DNA from: Patagioenas fasciata | Taxonomy: Eukaryota; Chordata; Aves; Columbiformes; Columbidae | DNA length: 64,000 nt | Assembly (NCBI RefSeq): GCF_037038585.1 | Contig: NC_092521.1 | Location: 51,592,398-51,656,397, forward strand | Direction of reading: 5' to 3' | Shown: piece after piece, positions 1-9,068 of the stretch | Position numbering within the stretch: the first letter of the stretch is position 1 | How the letters are laid out: each line of letters starts with the position of its first letter | The notes under the pieces: generated by a model | What the model saw: the letters and a program-made list of their open reading frames with translations, nothing else | Database searches by the model: none | What the model was told of the DNA's origin: nothing | Translations under genes and position numbers: made by a program

Positions 1-850
1 TCCTTGTCCCCAAGGAAGTGCTCAGTGCCTGGGTTTGAGGCAGCCCCACTGCCCCCAGCCAACTCTGCTCCCAACTGGAGGGGGTCCCTGCCTAGACTGA
101 AGCTCCTGAGTGAACCCCTCACTGGGAGGGCTTCGGGGCTCTCCAGGGGTCATCTGAGATTTCCCGTTTCCCCTCCCCAGTAAGCCAGCCAAGCCTCTGG
201 GGCTACTCAGGGTCTGCTTGAGCCCCGCACCTGGCTCCAATCAATCACCCCCACCATGTCCCTTTCCCATTTCCTTGTCCCTGCCCCGGCTCCGTGTCCC
301 CTGAAATGCCCTCTACACCCCACAGCAATTAAATCACTCTTCAGCAAGTCCCATCTGAGCCAAGGGGTGGGAGGAAACATCCTTCTGGGGAGGACCTGCC
401 GTCAGAGCGCTGAGGGCAGGGGTGGCTTTGCTGGAGGCCTCCCCTGCCTCATTCCTGCCCTCAGGACCCATCTCAGCTCAGGCCATGGCCCCCAGTCACT
501 GCCTGAGGTGTGACCATGTCCTGTCACACTGCAGCTGTGCCAAGTCATGGACCTCACCGACCCAGACTCTGAACCACAGGCTGATGACCCAGCTTGACTT
601 CGTCACTGTGGACAGGCTGGCAGTGACTGGCCAGTGTCTGACCCTGGTCTCTGTCACTAGTCCAGACCCTGCCCTCAGAGCTGTCTCCTCACCATGGCCT
701 CATCTGGCAATCTTCTCAGCTGACCCTGGCTGTCACCCCCATACTTGCCCTGCCATCTGTGCTGTTGGCTCCTGGCTCACCAGCCCTCCCTGCACCCCTG
801 ACAGTGTCCCTGGTACCACCAAGAGGAGGAACTACAGCCTGTTAACAGCA
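1..850. other. GC-rich unidentified segment
   Basis: This segment is visibly more GC-rich than the rest of the window and full of CTG/CCAG/CCCTG words. Reading frames of 85-143 codons on the plus strand resemble no protein I know and look like the by-product of composition. It may be a degraded repeat or an exon-free CG-rich patch of the ENOSF1 3' flank. Confidence 0.35.
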
Positions 851-1557
851 TGATCTTCTGGGATTTTGATCCTTACGGTTGAGTTAGTGCAGCACAAATA
901 GAGTTGATACAAGAACAGGAGCCAGGAACCTCTCCACTCTAGAAGCACCCTATATAGGCACAGCAAAGTCAAGCCTACGTGTCCTCCTGCGTTGAGCCAA
1001 ATGTTCACTTAAGCAACAAATCCACAGAACAAATTGGAACTGTGACAATTATCCATGGGCTAGAGAGCATAGCAGCTTCAGCAGCCCTGCAGCTCTATAG
1101 AGACTGTGTTGTCCAGCCTACATTGCTCTGCACAGGTGTTATCCAAATTGTCTCATGGAGCCACAGTGTTCTCCATGGAACAGCATGGACTTACTCTTCG
1201 TGCCTTGCTTCTCTACCTTTCATATGGGCAATCACAATCATGGATACATTCTTTCATATTTCTCACTGATCTGAGAATACGAAATTTAGCAGTTTCATAA
1301 TAATGATAATAAACCCAAATATTTCCAGGTTGTTCACAGAAATCGTGTATGGGAATAACGAACCAGGGAGATAAAGTGAGGGGAAGTAACCTTGGAAGGG
1401 AACAGCTGAAATAGATACCAAGTAATTTCCAGCTCTGGTATTTAACTTTAGTGAGAAAAACAGAGGAGTGTTGACACCAGCTCCAAAGGTTATGCCATAG
1501 TTGCCTTAAACAGGTAATAATTAGGGAAAAGTCCAAAACATGGATACATATTCTTAC

Positions 1558-1599
1558 ATGTTCTCTGGTTGCTACATCAATTCCTAGTGGTGCTAAGGC
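1558..1599 (-). pseudogene. ENOSF1: ENOSF1 relic exon: ALVPLGIGIATGEQ block
   Basis: The 42-nt block has acceptor TTTGCAG and donor GTAAGA. It reads ALAPLGIDVATREH against ALVPLGIGIATGEQ in ENOSF1; the glycine of the GEQ active-site motif is Arg here. About 50 nt further on, a TTTAAG-CAACT motif may be a trace of the following VIFKQLL segment. Confidence 0.75.
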
Positions 1600-2219
1600 C
1601 TGCAAACAAACATTGAAGACTTGCTTCTGTTTTTTATTTCCCAACTGAGTTACTTAACAGCATAAAGGACGGAATAAGAGTTACTTCAGCTTACTGTTTT
1701 CTACTTAATTTATAGAATATGTAACGCATGTTATAAAACCTTTTATTGATTTCTTTTATGCTCTCTCTGCTCCACAGGCAATGTAAAGAATTACATATCA
1801 GGCTGTGTGGAGCAGTAAAGAAATGCACATACTAAACATCACGGGTTTTAACAGTGCTGCTAAGTATGGCATGTTGGGAGCACAAGTTCTGAAATGAACT
1901 TCCAATTTCACTGGAAAACACACAGTTAAAGAAAAAAAAGATTGTTCATATTTCATAATAAATGTTTACTGCCTTCCTCATGCAGGCACTACAGTCCTTT
2001 TGCATATTTAAAGAAAAACTATTTATTTAAACTGAAGGGAATACAGGTGCAGAATGTGTGTCAAGGTCCTGTAGCAAATACATTTAATAATACTCTGAAT
2101 AACTAGTTCAACCTGAACTCTGAATATATGAAGGAACAATGTCAACATCATACTACAGTACTGGCTGGATTCACTGTATTATTATTGAAATGAAAAAAAA
2201 AAAAACAACCCTCTCCAAC

Positions 2220-2366
2220 CTTTGAAATTATTGTATGTCCCATCTGGACGTACATAACCTCATCTGGAAAAGTTGGCTCCTCAATCCACAAGGGTTTAAA
2301 CTCAGCAGGTTTAGTGATCAACTCTCTTACTCCGTTTATTTCCCATAGTTGCTTTGCATCCAGCAT
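2220..2366 (-). pseudogene. ENOSF1: ENOSF1 relic exon: MDANQRWD...WIEEPT...TISK block
   Basis: The 147-nt open block has acceptor CCCCAG and weak donor GTTGGA. It contains FKPLWIEEPT and ends HTIISK, as in ENOSF1. The metal-ligand region is LDAKQLWE where the family has DANQRWD, and about four codons are inserted between PDE and GH, possibly by duplication around a CCAGATG repeat. Confidence 0.88.
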
Positions 2367-3485
2367 CTGGGGATAAGGGAAATAAGAACCAAATACACTG
2401 AAGGATTCTATTGACTTTTTTTTTTTTTTTCCTGTCAAACTCTCATAAAAAGAGCTGCAAAACTGATATGAAGTGGTAGAAATTCAGGAAATAGAAAGGA
2501 AATGAAAAGCTGGAATTGCCATTCGGAGTATATTGTACCTTTGGCCACACTTACACTGAGTTGCAATGACTACAGCCATATCTAGACTAGGTTTGAACTG
2601 AGCAGATCAGGAGCTGTAGGAAGTAGAGCAGAGTCTTCTGTGGGAATGAATATATCTTGGCAACATTTACTTGAGCAAAGTACCCTGAAACAAGGACATG
2701 TCTGCCTGAAATATTCAGCAGGAAAGCTTCTTGACAAAAAAAAATGCAGTAGTTTAAATAAGATGAGTGTCTCAAGCACCACTTCTCTCCCACACAAGGG
2801 AGAATTTTTCTCCCTAAAAGAGGTGGAACATCTGAAAATGGCACCACAGTTCCTCTGCAGGCCCTTCAGGTCGTTTCCATCCTGTATTCAGAGTTCCTGG
2901 TTCAGCATTTGATGTGATGTGGCATCTTGTGAAAGCCCCGTGCTGCATTGCAAGCACCTGGAGCAGGTCAGCAGCTGTGGCATGTCAGGGGACACATTGG
3001 GCAAAGAATCCAGCCCATAGCAATCAAGAGAGTAACAATTCCAAATCAAAATGTGTGACTTCCATCTAATTATTCCTTTTCATTCAAATATTTTCATTTG
3101 AAAAACTTTTTTCCCAGTTTATTTTTGGCCAAACATTGGTGAAAAAATATTAACGGGCTTTCCCCTGGAAGCCTCCTTGGATATAAAAGGCACTTTAAAT
3201 CTTCTAGAAGACAGTCCTGGAAGTGGAGTTCCCCAACAGGCTTGAATGGAAGTTCTGGTACAAAAATAAAGGATAAAATTATTAGTAATACACCTACTTT
3301 GATCACATCCAATATTGCTCTTTGTCAATATATGTCAACATTTGTTGCCATCATTATTCAGAATTTGAAGAAGAAAGAAAAAATATTTGTCAAGGAACGT
3401 GCCTAATAAAAGATATTTCATCTAATGGTTTTAAATAGAAAAAAACCTTGGTATAGAAGCAAAAAGCGAAGTTCACCATTATTTT

Positions 3486-3566
3486 GTCTCATATAAATCT
3501 TCATCTGCAAATATCATCCTGCAGACCTGCACCCACTTTTACTTTTAACGTAGTTGCATATTTGGA
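3486..3566 (-). pseudogene. ENOSF1: ENOSF1 relic exon: KVKVGADLQDD block with two stop codons
   Basis: The minus strand reads LKVKVGAGLQDDICR and then TGA at 3503-3501; four codons on comes a second TGA at 3491-3489, followed by the conserved Asp. The codons line up one for one with human LQDDMRRCQIIRD, so the stops replace Cys and Arg codons. The KVKV motif carries the enolase-superfamily lysine. Exon ends are not clear. Confidence 0.8.
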
Positions 3567-3950
3567 ACAAGATATAGATCACTTCTGAATGATTAATGTG
3601 GCAGTAAACTGGAATCCATAAACCAGAATTTACAATTTCAGCACCACTGTCTTACAGAAAGAACTTATTACTTCCCCTCCCTTGTGAGTAAGCTTCATCC
3701 TATTCTGAAAATAAAACAGCAATGTTTTTTTCATAAATCAATGGAAATACGTTTATCTTCATTTGTGATCAGCCCTCAACTTTGCCATACCATTACGGTT
3801 CTCCCGCAATGCAGCATTATGTAGTAGTAGAAGGTGGAAATACCTGAGACAGATACAGAAGCAAAGTCATTGCTGCCTACATCACAGACCTGGAAAAGTT
3901 AGACTAGGTCTAGTCCCTCTGTTCAAAGCATAAAACACAGAAGAAAAAAT

Positions 3951-3984
3951 TGAAATTGGGTCCAACTTTTTGAAGCATCCTGTA
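3951..3984 (-). repeat. Terminal motif related to the 50.8-kb hairpin
   Basis: On the minus strand, TACAGGATG is followed by an A-rich stretch and GGACCCAA. The same arrangement is found at both ends of the palindromic element at 50802-50919, so this is probably one end of a related short DNA transposon. No second end was found. Confidence 0.35.
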
Positions 3985-4801
3985 TTTCTATATACAAAGG
4001 CATATATTTCCCAGAAGATAAACCCCAGCTGAATTAACTAAAGCCGACACAGATAAACTATCCAAAGTTTCCACAATATTTCACAGAAAGCCAAGCACAG
4101 CAGCTCTGTCTGGCAATAAGAGTGCTGCTTTATGAAGGAAGCCTAGGGCCCTCTGCTGCTGGCAGTTTCAGCATATCCCTCAAAGCTACGGCAACAGAAG
4201 TTCTAGAAGAAATGGGCAATTATAAAACTTTGGATGTTCATGTTGTCTGTGAAGGAGTCATCCCCATTTTTCATCTATGAAATTAATGCAGGTTAAGGGC
4301 ACTGTGCTTCTGAACATAGCTATCCAAGTATCTGATTTTGTGTGTTTTCATTAACTCTCTTAGTGATCAGACTTTTGGTTGATTCATATCACTCTCTTGA
4401 GATTTCCTATGTGTGTAACCGCCTTGCACCCATGTAAATGCACTGTTCTACACAATATACCACCATAAAGAGACTTCAGTTTCTACCTTAATACGTTATT
4501 CTCGATGCTCATATTCCTTGGGCATATCCTTGACCACAGAAGTACTGTAACTCTGCCTTGCTGGGAAAATTACTTAAATGGTATTTAAATTGCTTAAAAA
4601 AGTATTTAGATGGCATTAAAAGCAGGTCCAACTGCTTTTCACCTCCCAAAGTGTAAGCAATGCAATGTTACATTTTTACTGCATCCAGAAAAACTTCTAA
4701 GTGTTTAGGAGTATGCAGTGAGAATCAATCATCATCTATTAGCATTTCCTCACTTCACATACCATTTAAAATCTTACTGCTATAAGACTGATCATTCAAA
4801 C

Positions 4802-4884
4802 CTGTTTTAACTGCTGGTTCGAACACCCCAGTTGGGCACAGGATCTTGGATAAGCTGGATATCCATGCTCCAACATTTGGAGTT
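4802..4884 (-). pseudogene. ENOSF1: ENOSF1 relic exon: QMLxxGYPAYxxSCAxLG block
   Basis: The 83-nt block has acceptor TGCTTCAG and weak donor GTTTGA. It is open, in phase with the exon before it, and reads QMLEHGYPAYPRSCAQLG then CSNQQLKQ, a strong match to ENOSF1. Confidence 0.88.
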
Positions 4885-5491
4885 CTGAAGCAGATGAGGA
4901 TGGTTTCAAGTTAGGCTGTTTTATTTTGTTAAATAGTGAATCAATGAATGTTCTTTGGGGAAACTGAAGGAGTGGAGGTGTTTGTTTTGACTTATTTTTT
5001 CCCTTGAATGCCACATTTTTAACCAATTAGTTCAGTTTTGCTGAATAAGCCCTTCCCTCTTCTCTCTAGCTATTTCATTGCAAGAGAACTGTAAACCAGG
5101 CGAATCCTTGGAGGAAGCAAAGAACAGCACAATCTCCTTGCTAATCCAGCATAGAGATCTATATGGGAAAAAATCACCAATGTAGCACAAACTGGGCAGC
5201 TGATTTTGCATTCCTGGAACAGGTGAGAAGATGTTAGCAAACAACAGGCTTCTTCTCACACAGTCCCCTTCCCATTCCCTTTTCCCAAGCAGGTCATTTT
5301 TGAGTAATTACACTGAACAACAACTTCTCCTCACCCTCCAGATTTCTTCATTACAGTTGCCATTCCAACTGGTCTTAGTCTCACAGGCTGGTGGTGTATT
5401 CCCAACAGAACTACTCCCACCAAAAGTGACAAGATAAGGATTAGGAAGATGGAGGGTACCAAAGTCCAGCTTTAAAGGAAAGATGACGCAC

Positions 5492-5564
5492 CATAAGCTT
5501 CTTCATCTGTTAGCACTTCAGTAACATATGTGAAATCCATGCAGAATAGCAATTGTTTGGCAGC
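5492..5564 (-). pseudogene. ENOSF1: ENOSF1 relic exon: CIDFRYITDVLTEED block
   Basis: The 73-nt block reads CMDFTYVTEVLTDEEAY, matching the ENOSF1 CIDFRYITDVLTEEDA segment, with donor GTGCGT. The acceptor (GAATAAG) has a poor pyrimidine tract, and the upstream KPVWKLLVDM part is not recognisable. Confidence 0.8.
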
Positions 5565-8497
5565 CTTATTCAAAGATGACATATAAAATAAAAAAGCATA
5601 GAGTAGTAAAACAGTATAATGAAAAAAAGATTAAGAAGTGCAAGTCATTTGAGGAATTGTTGTCAATCTTTTCCCTATTTCTTTGAAGCAAGCAGGGAGT
5701 TGAGACAGCAGATACTCTAAACCTTCCCTCTGCAAACTACCTCATCAGCCTGTGTTGCACTGCCAAGCGTGTGAATGTGTGCCTAATTTCATGGCTGTGA
5801 GTAGTTGATAATAAGCCTTTTTCAGCTTCCTTTTAAACTCTATCCATGCAGGAGTAAAAAATTACACAGGAAAGCCAAGTCACACTTTCCAGCTGTCAAA
5901 CTAAGATAGGGAAGCACCCCTGTTGTCACACCTCCTGCTCTCAGGAAAAACAAACAAACAACACAAAGCCAAAAGCAAAAACCAAACAAACAAAAACCCC
6001 AAACCCATTTATTTTAGACCAGGATCTTGCAGATATCAAAACGGAACATAACTCCTCCCAAATGACTGATCACTCAATAAGTCAACAACCGAGGCCCAAG
6101 GATTTGCTAGCAGACAATATGCAGTTCACACTTAGTTTTTAGTGTTCAGTAGTAAGTTTAGCTTCCAGTAAGGAGTTATTTTTGGTAAAAAAAGTCCCCA
6201 GCAATAAAAAAAGAAAGTAAATCAACCTCCCAGTTGTCCAAACTTGAAGAGAAGCAGCTGCTTTGCTAAATCATAAACAAAGACCTACCCATTAAAGCAC
6301 AATCTAAGTACTCAGTTTCCTACTAGCAGTAGACATCAGTTCCCACTTCCAGCTATGACACTAGAGCCAGACATGACAAGCTATACAATTTCCCTGGAAG
6401 AGGGGCTGGTTTGCATCTCTGCATAAGGGTAGACACATGAAGAGGGTGTGTTGGGATGGAAGGACACCTCCAAGTAGAAAGTAACACCCACGACCAGGGA
6501 AACAGCTTCTCTCTGGAATGAGTTATAAGACCTTTTTAATTCAGACACTACCTAAACCCCATACTCTCTTAATACAATTAAACCCAAGAATGTCCAGGTT
6601 GGAAATAGAGCAAGATTTCCTTACCATGTTGGCTAGTAGCTTCCACAGAAACTAAAAAGCAAACCACATTAAATAAATGGAACCACATGGATGCCATAAA
6701 ACAGATAACATGCAGGTGTTTTTTTCTTCGTGAGGAAGTGTCATGAAGTGCAATTATGTTTACATTTGGCACACAAAATTAATTACTGACACCAAAGCAA
6801 TGTGTTTCTCAACCCCAAGCATGAACATTTGATAGTTTCCACTGAGAATCATTAAGGATTGAGCATCCTACTTGGTTTCATTATGGAAGCAATATTGGTG
6901 TGGTGATTATTAAAAAGGGGTGAAAAAAACCCCACGTCACACCAGCTATATGACATGGTGAGCTTCCCTCCAGCCCCTTCCCTTGCTGGAAATCACCATT
7001 ATAAAATAAGCAAAGACCAATTTCTGCCTGCCAAGGCCTAAATGGTTACCTCGTATACAGGTGTGTAGAAATTGTGACTGTTGTTTGGTAGAATTCTGTA
7101 ATACACAAGGACATGTAGGCTTTATCCTCTATATTTTTCTGTTTTATTACAGATTACCACAAACACTATGAAAATCACACTAGCAAACATATCTATGATT
7201 AAAAGAGCATATATGAAAAAATAGATATCAAGCTATTACGAATTACCATCAGCAATCGATAATATAGTATCAATCAATACTACAGTACGTCTTTAATGAA
7301 GTAAACTTATCAACAATATAGCCGTAGATATATTTGTGATAGATTACTTATATGAATATATATAGTATTGATATGGAGAAAATTAGATTTCAGAAGAAGC
7401 CCAACTATCCCAAAAGGGGGAACAAACCAATCTCAAAGAGAGACCAAATGATCCTCAAAGGAGGGAAAGACAGACGGAGTGAATAAGACAACAGGCAGAG
7501 TCCCACTTCCAAAATGAACCTTGTTTCATCCAGATATCCATGGGGACAGTCCAAGAGGTCATAGAAAGTTCATGCAGGATTCAACCAGGAAGTTCTCAGA
7601 AAGGCTCTGTATTTGTTAAAAATTAAGTCTTTTTTATATCACAGATACATAAGAGGGAGTAGGACATTGAACAGTCAATAGGTGCTGTTAGTTTCTATTT
7701 TTCACCTGTAACAACCAATAGATGATGCTGTTTTCTATTCCAAGAAACTTTACCTTTTCAGACTGGTTTTCACCTTTTCAGATGATAAATTGCTGTTATG
7801 GTCTCCCGTTTTGAGCTGATCGGCAGTATCTGTGGTTGTCTCTGGTTTCTAGGTAGCCCGGATGCACTTTTCAAGGATGTTTTTTTACAGTTCACAGGGC
7901 TGGTCCCCAGACTTACAATTCCAGGCTGTCAGCCCTTTCTCTATCAGTATTTTTAAGCAGATAGTATCTATTTTTCAGTAATTTCCCCTTCTAATCAGGC
8001 CACCTTTATGGCAGCTCACATCACTGCCTGAATAGGTTATTTTTAATATAGAGTAACGTGCTAAGTGTATAAGATTTAGCTTCCAGATCAACAGCATATT
8101 CAGTAGGAAGTGGCTAAAAGATTAAAATCTCAGATTAACCTCTCCAAGCAAAAAAGATGAAATAAAGAGAAGGGCATACAGTGAAACATTGGATAAGCAG
8201 GCAAAAGAATATTGTATTTCAGAAGTGCCAGAGTTCCCACAAAATGACTCTGAAATGTTCTGACCATTTCCATCACTAAAAACTGTGCTGTTGCTACGGT
8301 TTTCCACCCTGCAAAAATGAAGCATATGCAGAGACTTCAAGAACTCAGTGATGCCTGTGCTTTATTTGATATTTTAAAGAAAATGTATGTATAAATTGCT
8401 GCAAAATCAAGACCAGATGTAAAAATGAGGGCAACCAGGAACAGGGAATCTCTCTGAATTAATGAGGGTTCTTATGCTGGGATCCCATGAGCTTTAC

Positions 8498-8575
8498 CTT
8501 TCCCTCTCGCTTGGCCCACAGAGCACTCAGGACAGCAGCTATGGCCAAGTGCACAGCGCCCTTCTCTGGTCCAGT
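8498..8575 (-). pseudogene. ENOSF1: ENOSF1 relic exon: GPEKG...WAK.EGK block
   Basis: The 78-nt block (26 codons, no stop) has acceptor TGAACAG and donor GTAAAG. It reads GPEKGAVHLAIAAVLSALW then AKREGK, a clear match to the human segment but two residues shorter near the end (VWDLWAK reduced). Confidence 0.88.
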
Positions 8576-8954
8576 CTGTTCAGAAAACAATTGGATTCAC
8601 CAGTGTCATCCACAGTGACTGATGTCTCCGTTTCTGTTAAACGATATTTTGTTCACCAGAGATGAAAAGACAGCACTGCTGATAACACAGTGAGGGGAAA
8701 GGTCACTGATACTGGAAAAAAAAAAAAAGAGGAAAATATATTGGTTAAAACTTTAAAAAGAAGTAGATGCTGAAATGCACAACTTGGATCAAATTACCAT
8801 CTGAAAATCGCTGAGTGGTCACTTTCACATTGGCTTGTCTTAGCAACAGATATGTTCTCAATTTTCAAGAATAAAAATGGAAATAGTTTGTGAAAATGCA
8901 CAACTTGTGTGTTTGTTATGGTCCTTTTCACAACAGCACCCCAATGTGCCATAC

Positions 8955-9068
8955 CCAGCAGTTGCCCGTCAGTGGCGATCTCTCCGTAGAAGCCTCCAAA
9001 GTTGTTGACAATGTCTCCCATGTCTCTATTGACCATGTGAATAAAGGAAGCCTTGATAGCACATATGA
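8955..9068 (-). pseudogene. ENOSF1: ENOSF1 relic exon: CAVNALAHH...DGQL block
   Basis: The 114-nt block has acceptor TTTGCAG and donor GTATGG. It is open in one frame and matches the ENOSF1 segment around DIVGDFRGFY (here DIVNNFGGFYGE, then TDGQLL). It ends one base into a codon, whereas the next exon begins on a codon boundary, so splicing would shift the frame. Confidence 0.85.

Larger units (their letters stand above)
1558..9068 (-). pseudogene. ENOSF1: ENOSF1 unitary pseudogene (decayed enolase-superfamily gene)
   Basis: At least seven blocks on the minus strand match consecutive parts of vertebrate ENOSF1, a mitochondrial enolase-superfamily enzyme (L-fuconate dehydratase type). They are in the right order, most are flanked by GT-AG sites, and most exon phases still agree, so this is the native intron-containing locus. 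In human, ENOSF1 lies next to YES1 on the same strand, as here. Decay is shown by two in-frame TGA codons in the exon bearing the catalytic KVKV motif, a reading-frame mismatch between the exons at 8955 and 8575, weak donors (GTTTGA, GTTGGA), loss of metal-site Asn (DAN to DAK) and loss of Gly in the GEQ motif. First exons were not found above 9068, and the 3' exons are not recognisable below 1558. A functional but very divergent gene is the alternative and seems unlikely. Confidence 0.85.

Noticed and set aside
422-853. 143-codon open frame on the plus strand, and other frames in the first 850 bp
   Set aside because: Open frames are expected by chance in GC-rich DNA; no motif or homology was recognised.
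7050-7380. AT-rich stretch with many short GATATA/TATC words, as a possible satellite or matrix attachment site
   Set aside because: No regular period could be seen, and AT-richness alone is common across the window.
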